Assembly: GCA_030280995.1 (NCBI GenBank)
Contig: JASXTE010000016.1
Location: 22,762,501-22,826,500 of the forward strand
Direction of reading: 5' to 3'
Origin: Hemileia vastatrix
Taxonomy: Eukaryota > Basidiomycota > Pucciniomycetes > Pucciniales > Zaghouaniaceae
Length of the DNA stretch: 64,000 nucleotides
Shown: positions 45,701 through 57,330 of the stretch, one piece after another
Layout of the letters: each line of letters begins with the position of its first letter
Numbering within the stretch: the stretch's first letter is position 1
Notes under the pieces: model-generated
Database searches by the model: none
What the model was told of the DNA's origin: nothing
The model's input: the letters and a program-made list of their open reading frames with translations, nothing else
Made by a program: the position numbers and the translations under genes

Positions 45701-48147
45701 TTCATGTGAACCATGAGCAAAGGCCATAGAAAAAGATTTTATCAATTTAATGATGGAATATTTATCCTCACCAGAAAGTTTTTCTTCAAAAGAAGCATTG
45801 TAAATTTCAGACATAAGGGCATGCATTTCTTTTTTAGATCTTCCTTTATATTGAACCACGGAATTACATGTGTTCAATTCTGGTTTTAATAATTTTTTTG
45901 GGGGGGAATCTTAAATTTTCTCTTCCATCCATCCCCATTGTGAAACATTGGTTTGAAGGATCAAATTTTATGCCATACATGGTTAAAATATCATTTCCTA
46001 TAATAAAACAACTGCTTAAGTTATCATTTTTCATGACAACAAAATCACAAATAGCTCTTACAAAACCATGGTTATATTTAAAAAACACTGTGGCTTTGTA
46101 TTTACCAATGGGGGACAAAACAGAGCCATAACCTCTCCAATTTTTAGAAATCATAGGCATAAGTTTTGATTTCAATCTTGATCCACTGAAGCAAGTGATT
46201 TTTCAGATACTACACTTCCTCCAGCTCCAGAATACAGAACAACTTCAATTCTGGTTCCATTGATCAAGACTGGTGCCTTGAGAGGGGCAATAACAATTGA
46301 GCTATCTTCAATGTTCTTTATGATCTCAGAATCCTCAACTGTAGATAAATCATTATTATAAATATCAATAGTATTTAAATAATGAATATCTTCTTCCAGC
46401 ATCAAGATTTCTTGTTGAGATTCATATGAGATATTGCTGGCACAATCACTTGAAGCTTCATTCAGTGCTATTGTGTCATCAGCATGTTTCTCTGCTTTCT
46501 CAGCAAGATGTATCTTCTTTTCACAAAATGGCCTTTCTGCCAAGGCTTACTGCATTTGAAGAAAGTATTTGTTGCATACTTTTTGGGTGCAACAGGGGCT
46601 GAAGGTTTACCAACCTTTTCCAGAGGTTTTTGCTGGTAATTGGAGGTTTTCTCCAATGAAGTTCTAGAAATGAATCTTCTTGCATCATACTTGTTGTTGA
46701 GAAGGATCTCATTACAAGTATTAATGAAAGAAGAAGGTTCCCTTGAGAAATCATTCTTTGCAACCATTAAGTCTCTCAGAGACATAGGTAATTCATAGAA
46801 GATCCTGTCCTTCCATAACTAAAACTACATATCTGGGTCCATTGCCCTCAAGATTTTCACAAGTTTCATCAGGAACTCAATAGGTTTTTCTGTTGAAGAG
46901 CTATATCTGGTTTCTTCATATTGCCTTTGTTGAGCTAACCTAAACATGAAACCACCAAATTGTGCTTTAATTAATTTTTTCCAATCTTCCCATTAGTAGT
47001 CATTTTTATCCAAGAGAACAGATTCATACCACACTAGGGCTACATTGGTAAATAAAGAAATTAATTTTGACAAAATTTCCTCATCTGGGAGTTTGTAAGA
47101 ATTTTTTAGATTATCAATCCTGCAAATGAACTGTTGCCAATCAGAGGAAGAGTCACCATCAAATGTTGGATAATGGTTAAGTTTTTGCCAATTCTTTTGA
47201 TTTGAAGAAGTCTCCTTATTAAAAGCTTGTTTCTGATTCAGAAGGAGCTGTAGCTTCTCCAATTAGGAAGTAATTTCATTGTTTAATCCTTCTGTGGATG
47301 ATACAGGTACATCATCAATTTTTGATGGAAATTCAGTGATATCAAAAGGTATTTCCGGAAATAATTTTTCATTGGATGAACTAGGAACTGGTAAAATTGG
47401 GTTATCCTGCTCAACAGGTTCTTTCAAAGAAATGTCAGAAAACTTTTGATTATATAACAATGAATTCAATTTCTCCTCAATGGTTGTTAACCTAGTTTTT
47501 CCTCTTGGAATACTAGATAAATTCTCATTGATGGTTTCAAAAGATAATTGATTCTTATTTTTTAAAGATGAATAATGGTTACTCAATTTTTCTAAGCTCA
47601 TCTTATGTCCTTCAAGCTCCCGGAAACAGATGGACACAGTATCTTTTAATTTAGACAAATCATTCTTGATATTTTGCCATAAAGCAACTTTCTTTTAACG
47701 AGTTACTTTGTAATGAATCAAATCATCAGAAACTCTCTGTAACTCACTCCTCAATGCTTAATAATCCTGTTCAGCTAAAAAACAATTACATTTCTGAGTT
47801 AATTGAATGTTGTTAATTATATGATTTTTTTTAGAAATAATATCCCTCAAATATTCATCAGTAATGTTAGCTACATCTGGAGTATTTCTCAATAGTGAGA
47901 CAGAATAACTTTCCAGATTCTCATAAAACTCAGGCTCAAGTGTTTCATCAATAATAGCCATACCCGGATTTATCATTGAAGTAGCAATCAAAACCAAAGG
48001 ATTAGATACATTAGAATATTGAGCAATTTTTCTAATATTCTCAGCCTCTACTGGTCTCACAGTCTCTTCTCCTCTTCCAGAATTACCTGAAGGAACTGAA
48101 TCAGTTACAAGAAATGGTACTTGAGATCCAATAGAGGGGCTTACCAT
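42730..48147 (-). pseudogene. Element 2 Gag-Pol, broken chromovirus relative of element 1
   Basis: Read from ATG 48147 (MVSPSIGSQVPF) downward: coiled coil, gag (LNHYPTFDGDSSSDWQQF), zinc knuckle with Cys lost (FFKCSKPWQKGHFV), protease with YSGAGGSVVS where Asp became Tyr, RT (LCGDYRALNTYTVDDMY, MPFGPKNAPSVF, YIDDIIIFS near 45160), RNase H with the catalytic Asp region read as YTYAS, integrase zinc region (CHDNILAGHF, CDSCQKSK), then a 341-codon open stretch 43755-42730 with ISDRDPKF, TDGLAERMIQTLE and the chromodomain-like tail. Stops near 47758, 47266, 46987, 46820, 44487, 44226 and 43758 and several shifts silence it. The close match to element 1 fixes all frames. Confidence 0.9.
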
Positions 48148-48763
48148 GACTTGGGAAAGACTTGAATATGATTGTTTTTTCTCTTTCATCCTCCTTGGTA
48201 GGGGTGAGAAGGTGTGGGGTTGAACTGATTGGTTCTTGAAGGACCTGCCTGAGGTACTTATTGCTGCTGTTATTGGGAAAGATAATCCCACTTGGTGTTC
48301 AGCCAATCCCACTTCCACTTTGAGACTTCCACTTTTTCTTGTTGCAGTGGGGGCCAATTATGGAAGGGCTTTGGGAGGAGGAGGTTTCCTCTTCTCTTGA
48401 AGGAAGGACTCTATTTTTCTTACCTTGTCTTCTAGAGAGTCTGTTTTTGACCTCAGCTTGAGGTTTTCTGACCTCAACTCCTTGATGTGAGAGGAGAGAT
48501 TTTTGACTTGCTGATTAAAGGGCATCTTTTTTATTTTGAAGCCTTTGAGAAGCTCTTCTAGGGGGTTGATAGAAGGCTTTTGATCATGAGTAGTTGTCTC
48601 CACTAATATTTCCATCTCCTGCATTTCTACATCCTGATATGTCCAGTAATTGATTCACTTGAGCCAGTTTTGTAGTCAAAGGAGAACTTACAGAAGAAGC
48701 TTCATCATAATCAATTAAATCTAGCTCCTCATCATGGCCAGGAGAAGCACCTTGATCAGTCAT
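48141..48763 (-). pseudogene. Element 2 leader ORF, counterpart of the spliced ORF of element 1
   Basis: Exon 48763-48692 (MTDQGASPGHDEELDLIDYD to EASS), intron 48691-48634 (GTAAGT...ATCAG), then DVEMQEMEILVE, LLKGFKIKKMPFNQQVKN and LSSHIKELRSENLKLRSK. A stop at 48358 and a one-base shift break it; further on WKWDWLN and GPSRTNQFNPTPSHPYQG match the tail of the element 1 protein. It ends at the same ATGGTAAG overlap (48147-48141). Confidence 0.7.
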
Positions 48764-48859
48764 AGTTGTAATTAACCTGAACTGAGAGAAGGAATATTAA
48801 ATCAGTTATTATTTTTACTTTATTTAAAGAAAAATAAGGAATTTTTTTTATTATATAAG

Positions 48860-49500
48860 TAATTATCAGGACTTTGTAATCAAACAGAATAATTAAAATA
48901 TAATGTTTATCAGGACAAAAACTCAACTGAAATAATAATCACAATTTTATTAATTATTTTTAGATAATTTTATAACCAGAATTTAAAATAAATCAACTGA
49001 AATAATAAAATAATTTAATAATTAGTAATAATTTAATAATTAGTAATAATTTAATAATTAGTAATAATTTAATAATTAGTAATAATTTAATAATTATCAG
49101 GACTAGAATTTAACTGAAGAATTTAATTACCAGGACTTAATGTCAACTGAAAATAATTTTAATTATAAGGACTTAATGTCAACTGAAATAGTTTCATTAC
49201 CAGGACTTATTGTCAACTGAAATAATTTAATATAAAATATAAATAATTTTTTAAAATTATTATTTTACTTCCAGGACAATTTTTCAACTGAAACAATAAT
49301 ATAAAATTTTAATTATCAGGACAGAAGTCAAATGAAATAATTTAATTACCAGGACTTATTGTCAACTGAAATAATTTAATATAAAATTTAATAAATTTTT
49401 TAATATTACTATTTTACTGCCAGGACAATTTAACAACTGAAACAATAAAATTTTAATTATCAGGACAGAAGTCAACTGAAATAATTAAAAAAATATTTAA
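48860..49500 (-). repeat. AT-rich minisatellite in the leader of element 2
   Basis: About a dozen copies of a 33-40 bp unit with the core CAGGACTTATTGTCAACTGA (plus strand), at about 48866, 48909, 48970, 49097, 49130, 49165, 49198, 49271, 49315, 49349, 49420 and 49459. Units at 49198-49340 repeat as a block at 49349-49480. A separate 18 bp unit (TAATAATTTAATAATTAG) runs five times at 49008-49098. Confidence 0.85.
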
Positions 49501-49845
49501 TATAATTAATTTTTTATATTACTTCTTGGACTAAGAAAAATATAGTTCTATCTTAGTCAACTAGGAAAAAAAATTTATTTGACAGGCACGTCCCCCTGTA
49601 AAATGAGCAAGTTAATGCCACTTTACAGAGTGCTGAGTAAAAAAGATATACGTGGACAACAAAATGTGCAAAATGACCCAAAAATAGTAATCAAATAACT
49701 ACCACAAATATATATGACTATTGTCAATATATGAACCTAAATTTTGGAGAAGGGTTTGATTCCTGGTTGCAGCAAAAAAGTAAGTCACATGGTTGATGAC
49801 GACGTTTGTCATTTTTGTTGTCTACTCTTCCTACTGGTACCTCGT

Positions 49846-50707
49846 TGTCAATGGTCCCTTGGTCACGGGCTTCAAGATATCAATGTGCCATCAACAATTT
49901 GGAAAAGGACTCAAGAGTTGAGGGGTCTTTTAGGTCAAGAAGGTTTTTAAAGGAGGTCCAACAGCAGTGATAAGGGGATTTTGGGATTTCAAAGTTAAAG
50001 TATGTATGTTTATCTTTTATTTGCTTTACTCAAATTAAAGAGGTAAAAAATTTTTATAAATATTATTATAATTAATGATTTAGAATTAAGTGTTTGTAAA
50101 TACTAAAACAATAAGAAATAGTTATAAATATTTTAAATTTAATAAATTTTTTAATAAAATAAGTAAGTAATTGAACGATCAAAAACAACCAGAAAGGGAG
50201 GCCTTATATAGGCAAAGGAGAGAAAAAGCACGGTTTTAAACTCCTAAATAAAGTAGTATGAGAGAAGAAAAGAATATTCCAGAAAAATATTTTCAAATAA
50301 TAAGGTTGTTCCAAAAAGAAGGTGTCAGAAAGTGTATTTACTGTATATGACAGAAATAAATTAGTTAATTTAAAATTTACTGAAGTGATTTGAATTTTTT
50401 TTTATATATTTATTTTTATTTGAATATTAAATTTTTATTTCAACTTAAAATTTTTTATTTTAATATTAATTTTTATTTCTCTTAACCTGTCCTTGAGCAT
50501 GGTGTTAGAAAATGAAAATATAAGGGACATTTTAATATTAATTTAAATTATTCACTAACTTTACCCTTTTGTAATTAGTTAATTTATTACAGGTAAATTT
50601 AATGTAAATATATTATAATTAATAAGAAAATAAAAATAATAAAGCGTGGCTTCATCCCAGTAAATAATTAATTATTTTACTGGGTAAGTCTAGCAGCCTG
50701 GCTGACA
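49846..50707 (-). repeat. 5' LTR of element 2
   Basis: Right end GGCTGACA at 50707; left end TGTCAATGG at 49846 inferred from the primer-site position, about 862 bp. It is clearly less similar to 41897-42697 than two LTRs of one insertion should be, and closer to the LTR at 62451. The flank after it (GCACC) does not match AATTC on the other side. Confidence 0.65.
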
Positions 50708-51314
50708 GCACCTTTATCTCAAGCCTTTGAGTGCATCCCCTTTTTGAACCCTATTATCCAACACTTCTGCACTATCCATAGTTCAGGGTAACCATATCTT
50801 CCTTAAAAATCTCTGCCAATAATTCTTTAAAATATCTACCTTTCTTTAACCATAATAAAATTAGGTCCATTTAATGACATCTTCATTTCCTAAAGTTAGC
50901 TGAACCATATCCAAAAATGATTGAGTTTTTCAATGAGTGATTTTCAGAATGAGTAATGATGAGCCAGTGATAAATTAAAAATTGTTAAATTCATTCTCCA
51001 AAAAGATTATAATTCCTAGTTGAAGGACTGGGAAACCAAAAATTTAACTAATTACCAGTTTATAGTCTTGGTGGATTAATCCATCTGCAAATACCTACCT
51101 AAATTGTCCAAGTGATGAATGAATTTCCAGTTTAAGGTAATGAAGGACCTAAACCTTGTAGTTCATTCTTGTTTTAGGTCAGTGTGGACCAAAAATTTGA
51201 TGGATTCTAACTTCCTACCGCTGTCTTTTAGTCCAAATTTTTCCATTATCCTTTTTTACCATTTCTATTCTTTCTATCCAGGATTCTTCACCATCCTAAT
51301 TATCAATTTTCAAG
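50708..51314. other. Spacer; no gene seen
   Basis: AT-rich. An open frame 51119-51358 overlaps the start of the next ORF in another frame and shows no motif. Confidence 0.4.
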
Positions 51315-51956
51315 ATGGCTCCTTCCAACTTAACTACTTCCAAAGACCAAGACTGTGACTACTGCTCCTTAATTCACCAAGAGTGAACCTTCACCTTTAA
51401 CCTGAAAAGACACACCTACAACAGGGCATGTTCCAGCTGTTATGAGAATAAAATAAGACTCTCTGGCCTCAAATGTGGCTCTTTTTTATCTCCAGCTAAC
51501 AGCTTTTTTTACCACTTTCATCCATCTACTACATCTCCTAAATACTCCACTTTTAAAAAACCAACTCCTTTCACTCAATCAGCCTTTCTAAACATTCCTT
51601 CTGACTATGAATCCATGGGTCCTCCTCCATCATCTGCTCCTTTTTCTGCTCCTTCTATCCAACCTAGGCTCTCTTCCGCCATTCCCAGAACTCATACTAC
51701 CCCTCACACTATTCTGATTCCACCTCCATCTAAGCCTACTCACGATGTTTCTTCTTCTCCATCTACCTTCACTCCTCCTCACATAACTGAACGTATTCCT
51801 CTTCAGTCTAAATTTAGAAGTCCCCATTTTTCTTCTCCTTTCCCATCATATAAATGTGTCATGCACCATGTGACACTTGAAGAAAAAGTCAATCTTTGCA
51901 TCCATATATTGATACACAAATCCATACTCAAAGCACAGAAAGCAACATCTACCTAG
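51315..51956 (+). pseudogene. Cys-rich Ser/Pro-rich ORF with one in-frame TGA
   Basis: From ATG 51315 one frame of 213 codons runs to TAG 51954 with a single TGA at 51384. The N-terminus has paired cysteines (CDYC, later ACSSCYENKIRLSGLKCG) like a small fungal zinc-binding module; then a long Pro/Ser-rich region and the tail VMHHVTLEEKVNLCIHILIH. I do not recognise it. It lies just before the family B LTR-like region, so it could be a host gene remnant or transposon-derived. No GT donor sits by the TGA, so a nonsense change is likelier than an intron. Confidence 0.5.
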
Positions 51957-52039
51957 AAACTTCTTTTCTCCTTTGTTGTCTTGATTTGAACACACTAGCA
52001 ACTGCACTATCTAAACCTTAAGTCTAAACTAGTCAATCA

Positions 52040-52684
52040 TCTGCTTATACTTTTCAATTTTAAGCAAATGTGCAGTGTATTAGTGCTTGGATAAAATAGT
52101 TTAGTTTTAATATTGGGTTAATGTGTGATTATGGGTAATTAAAGGTCTATGGGTGGGAATAAGAGTAAGCTTGAAGGATCTGTGGGTTATAATAGAGGGT
52201 AAGTGAAAAATTAAGGGTGGATCATTAAAAGAGTCAATGCTAGGTGCAGTTGTCTATATAATTGGGGGGATTTGGTTCCACATTCCTTAGAATTAAATTT
52301 TAATATTTTTGTGATAGTAGTTACATTTATATAATACTATTATTGTTTCCTACCTTTCTTAATAGTTTATTTCTATTCAAAACTTCTAAAACTCTTATAA
52401 CCCTTTTGGTTATTAAGCTACAACCCTTCATGAGATTCCTTGAATTTTAGTGTTACTCTCCCATACATTATTATTTGTCTTGAGCTTACCTCAAAGAAGA
52501 TAAATTGAGTTTGATTTATCTTCAAATCACTTCTTTGAAGTAGTCCTCAACTGCTCTTACAGGTCTCACCTACTTAGGACCACCCTCAAAATTTTGCACA
52601 GGCCGTCTAGTGACAGTATAATTTCATTCTCCATAGTTCCCATTTTAACTTGTACTACTATGTATTTTAGGTTCAAAGTTTAAA
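52040..52684 (+). repeat. LTR/leader-like region of Ty3 family B, copy 2
   Basis: Aligns by eye with 4295-4938 as described there, roughly two bases in three, and is followed by a family B gag ATG. Confidence 0.5.
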
Positions 52685-54300
52685 ATGGCACCTGTTCAAC
52701 ACACTCCTCCTATGGGTGCTACTACTAGAGCATGCACCAGGGATAGGCCAACAGTTTCTTGAGCTATTACCTGCACTCACTCCCTTTAACCTCTCAAACT
52801 AAGGTAACAGGATCATTAAATTCAATCTTTAGAGGTAATTCCTCAGGATTTTGAAGATTCTAGAGAGGAGGAATAAGGCAAGAATACAATGCACAAAGCA
52901 CCATCTGCACCAGCTGCCAACACTTTGGGCCAAACTTCTGAAACTGTTCCAACTCCTTTATTAGAGGATTTCACGAAACTATTAGTGAAATAAATTTCTA
53001 ATCATTCTCATTTTAAGAACTCTATATTTAAAACTCCCTTAATGGAATCCTCAGATAAATTTGAGGGAGTACATACTGACAGATTGAGACATTTTTTGCA
53101 AACCTGAGCATTATTGTTCCAAAATGACCCTTGAACCTTCAATATGGACTATTCCAAGGTAGTTTATGCTTCTTCATTCTTATCCCAGAAGGCATCACAA
53201 TTTTTCAAGCCATATCTACTAATGCTTTCTTTCACAGAAACCCATTTTCTAATCAACAATTGTGAAAAATTTAAAGATCAAATTTTTACATTATTTAGGG
53301 ACCATAATGAAACCAATAATGCAGAAATTGAATAGGATTTCCTTTCCATAAATATTAATGGTAAAGCTTCTTAATTTATTCAAAACTTCTGGGCTCTAAA
53401 AACTCAAGTAGGTTGAACTGATGCAGCCCTATAGTATCATTTCAAAAAGGGACTTCTTTCAAGGATTCTGGACCAACTAAATTTTTATGGCCAGAAAATG
53501 GAAACCTTAACAGACCTCATGGATAGGACCCTTGAGCTAGATGGAGTTCAGCAAGGCCTTCTCCAGCAAAGGCTTCATGCCAATAAGTCTCACAGCTCAA
53601 ACTTTAAGTCCAGAACTTCTTTGAATCATCCTTGATAAACTCAATCCACATCTCAAATTAAACCCAATCAACAGGGTAAGGAAAAGGCTTGATCCAAGGT
53701 ACTGAATAAAAAAGGGGAATTAAAGGAAGCTGAAATGAAAACAGAGCAGATAATGGGTTGTGCATGTATTATGGGGGTAAGAAAAAGTTAGATGAATGTT
53801 CTAAATTAAAGGACAGAGAAGGTAACAGTTCTAAGTCAAAAAACTAGTGAATAATTTACTTGTGTGCAAAGAAAACCATTCTATATCTCCCACTGTACAG
53901 AAACACCATTTCATAAGGACTGGAGTTGTCCTTAACCATTTTATATTAATTTTCTTACAGAGAATATTACCTTCATTTATCTTATTGACTCTAGAGCTTC
54001 AATTTTATTTATCAGTTATCCTTTGCTGAGAGACTTAAGCTGGCATTTGTAGATATCAACCAAATTTCAATTTATCTCTTCAAATCAGAGGAACCCAAAT
54101 ACTGAAATAGTAAAAAAGTTTTATGGGTTCTCAACTTTACAAATTTTCCTTCCTTTGAGTGGTCCTTAAAAGTCATGGATGCCCCAAGGATGGACAATAC
54201 CATCCTTGGCCATGACTTCTTACAGCATTGGAAACCTCAAATTGATTGTTCACAGAGATTGATCATACTTCATTCCAAGTATATTTCTGATTAATCAATG
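52685..54300 (+). pseudogene. Ty3 family B gag-protease, copy 2, truncated
   Basis: Starts MAPVQHTPPMGATTRACTRD, parallel to copy 1. Many stops. Blocks seen: 'KAPSAPAA'-like region near 52900, the segment around 53530 (MDRTLELDGVQQG type), a decayed zinc knuckle near 53760, and a protease relic near 53985 where IDSRAS keeps the Asp but changes the Gly. Similarity ends near 54300; RT is absent. Confidence 0.7.
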
Positions 54301-55012
54301 CAGGTCAATAGGGAGTTTAACAATCTTCCCAAACAATTCCAGCTAGAAGACACTTCATAATTTGAAATCCAGTTGAATTACCTCCAAGTGAGCTGACCTA
54401 TTGCAATATGGAATCTCTTCTTGAGGAGAGATGAAAACATTAGAGCAATCAGCTTTCCTACCTCAAAAAATGGGGTCTCCAAAATCATTATTTTTAATTA
54501 ATTCACCAGAATCTGACCTTATTATTCATATCTTCTTGATGTATACACAAAACTTAAACATTGTGGTAATCCCAGGCCTAGTCTCCCACCTTCATCTCCT
54601 GGAGGTGCCAATCATGTATGCAGCTGGCACATATCTTCACCAGTGTGGAAGTCTAAAGATTAGTACTCCACTGAGAAATTATTTTTAGGTTGATTTTATA
54701 TGGTTATTTTAAAGAATGGAAAGGCCAATAAAATCTTATATAATTTAATTTTAAAAGAATGGATAATTATATTGTTAAAATGGGTCCATTATATGAATCA
54801 AGCCAAACAATTATTAAAAATCCAAGAAATTCAAGTACAGGCTAAAAAGTGCATGGAAATAAAATTCATAAGTCTCAATAACCTTAGAATATTTTCTTAT
54901 AATTTTTACTATTTTTCTTATATCTTTAATTTTTTTTACAAATTCTACTAAATATTTTTTGATTTTTGTTGATTTACTTAATTTTCTTAATTTTTAATTG
55001 CATTAGTAGTGC
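54301..55012 (+). other. Unassigned relic sequence
   Basis: Two short open frames (54431-54688 and 54700-54951) show no conserved motif. Probably decayed transposon DNA between families B and D. Confidence 0.35.
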
Positions 55013-55727
55013 TGTATGGACTACAAAAATTAGTTAGAAATTTGAAGGAAAAGTAGATTTATCATTTGTAATTACTGTAGAATTTTTTTAGGGCTTTAAA
55101 TTTCTAATTTAGTCTGGAAGTCTATAAAAGCTCAGGAATGCTCCGGATGAGCTCCACACAAACTCCAGGATGTTCTGGAGGGAGAAGGTAGAGAATATGA
55201 CTTACTATACACATAAATTATGTAGACTTGAAAGTAGAAGGATCATAAAGACTCATAACAAGAGATAAAAATATAAAAGAACAAAAATCATTAATTTACA
55301 TAACATTTCATAAATATCAATACCCTTTTAAAATAACACTTTTATAAAACACTTTATATATTTTACTACACAATTCTTTAAAATATACTTATAGGGTATC
55401 TATAGAAAGGTCTCAACTTCAGGGACTTGATTAGAACATCTATTCACAGAAAAATATCTTTATAAAAACATATAAGTCAATCATTTATATAAATTTTCTA
55501 AGTACAACTTCACTGCTATATTTCTTTTTCATCATCTTAAAGAACACAGACTATACATCTCAAAACCATTAATATCAATTGTTCAACTAGTCATATCATA
55601 TACAGTAGAAGTTTTAGCTTAGTTAGTTTTGGACTCTTATTTTACTTAAATAGATAGGGTTTTCTTAGGTTTATCCATCTCTATTGGATTCTGCTTATAG
55701 CCAGGTGAGTGTAAGAGTCTCTCTACA
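55013..55727 (+). repeat. Candidate 5' LTR of Ty3 family D
   Basis: Ends CTCTCTACA at 55727, followed by T and a good primer site. The left end at TGTATGGACTAC (55013) is a guess from the TG rule. No second LTR was found. Confidence 0.45.
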
Positions 55728-55728
55728 T

Positions 55729-55742
55729 TGGTGGGGCCCAAC
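55729..55742 (+). promoter_or_regulatory. Primer-binding site of family D
   Basis: TGGTGGGGCCCAAC lies one base after the presumed LTR end and 124 bp before the gag ATG. The TGG start and position fit a tRNA primer site. Confidence 0.6.
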
Positions 55743-55865
55743 ATGGGGTTCAAATTTTATAGCTTATAAATGATCTTACTTGGTACTTGGACTTTCTTAG
55801 CCTGCAAGAGGCTTACTTATAAAAACACTTATTCTCTTTTAAAGGTTTAAAATTTTACTTTTAGA

Positions 55866-56765
55866 ATGTCTTCTCCTACTCAATCTGATGTTGCCCGTGC
55901 TGCTCTCCCTGTCATGGCATCAGTAAGGATTGTATCTATGGATGGGCCCAAGTTTAATGGTGAAGGATTAAATGGTTTTAAAAAAGATATGAAGCTGCTT
56001 CTGCTGTAAATGGGGCCTCTTATTTAGATATGGTGAAGCAAATTTGGTTTTTTATTCTGGACAGGGAGGTGGAAAAAGAGGTGATTGCTATGGATGGATG
56101 TAAAAAGTGGGATTGGTTAAAGTTTCCAAAAAAGATGGTTTATAGATGGGGTGTTAGGTATACTATGGTAGACCTACAAAAGATTATCAGTGGTTGGAAA
56201 GCCAAAGGTAGTGTTTCTAATATGGTAGAATTTAAGAAGTTAGTTAGAAAATTTGCTGAAGGGGTGGAATACTTGATTTTGGTGGAGGTGATAGGCAATG
56301 AAAATCAGGCCAAGGATTTATTTTGGTCATATTTTAGTAGGTATATTAGGATGTATGTGTTGAAGGAACTGTCAAGAAAGAAATTAATAAAGGATCTACC
56401 AAATAAGGAACAGAAAATTCCAGCTTTAGATTTTATCAAAGAAATTATCTAAGTGTATCCAAAAATTATGGTGCTGGAAAAATATAAAGAGTCACGTTCT
56501 CAATATTTCAAGAAAGTTGATGAAGTTTTGGCTGAAAATAATGATATTATGGTCAAAGCTCAAGAGGCCAAGAAGGCTCAGATGGGTCAGCCTGTTTCTA
56601 AGATTGAAAGGGATTTTGAAAAGAAGATGGTGTATCATTTGGCTGGCTTAACTAATCATTTAAAAATATTTATGCAAGAAACTCAGAAAGCCAATAGGAT
56701 GCCTGTGGCCTCTTCTTCTTCTTCTTCTTCTTCTTCTTCTTCTTCTTCTTCTTCTTCTTCTTCTT

Positions 56766-56796
<31 letters not shown>

Positions 56797-57330
56797 TCAA
56801 TCTAGGGGTTATGAGAGGAAAAATTATGGTTTTAATGGAAATGGCAATGGTGGTGGGAATGGTAATAATGGAAATGGATTTAGTGGTGGTTAAGGCAAAC
56901 CCAGGGTGTGCTCCTATTGTAAAAGTAGGGGGCAAAGAGCTAGAGATTATTTTTATTTGTATAAATGCCTGCAATCTGGAAGAGTCAAATTTGATGGAAA
57001 TTTTTATAAATTTCCTGATGGATATTTCCTCAAACCCTGTGATGGAAAGATCCTTTGGATTTAGCTAGGAGGAATATGATGGCTGAAAAGAGGGCCAGGT
57101 TTGAGGAATTAAATTGTTTAGATGAGGATAATTATAAAGGTGGTAAAAATAAAGGTGGATATGAAGGTGGAAAGGCTGATAAGGGAAAAGAGAAAGAGGA
57201 TAGTAATACCACTTTTACTACTTCTTTTAGTGGTCTGGAGTTGGAAATGGTTTATAGAGTGGATGGTAACTGTATGGTAGGGGAATATGATGTGGATGCT
57301 GCTAGAAGGGCAGCTGCTACTAAATCTTAG
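55866..57330 (+). pseudogene. Ty3 family D gag with poly-Ser tract
   Basis: From ATG 55866 (MSSPTQSDVARAALPVMASV, then MDGPKFNGEG). After a stop and shift a 140-codon block (MVKQIWFFILDREVEKEVIA, DLQKIISGW, FVWSYFSRYI-like) forms the capsid part, followed by a Ser run, a Gly/Asn-rich linker, a decayed zinc knuckle (VCSYCKSRGQRARDY, last ligands lost) and GRVKFDGNFYKFPDG. This layout fits retroelements I associate with basidiomycetes. Broken by stops near 56006, 56450 and 56891. Confidence 0.65.
56711..56794 (+). repeat. (TCT)28 microsatellite coding poly-Ser
   Basis: About 28 pure TCT codons in the gag frame between NRMPVAS and YQSRGYE. Purity in a decayed element points to recent repeat expansion rather than selection. 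Confidence 0.95.

Noticed and set aside
48860..49500. CRISPR-like array of repeats with spacers
   Set aside because: Repeats are diverged, spacers are AT-rich repeat derivatives, the context is a retrotransposon leader in a eukaryote, and there are no cas genes.
56660..56974. Arg-rich minus-strand ORF
   Set aside because: Complement of the TCT microsatellite; not a gene.
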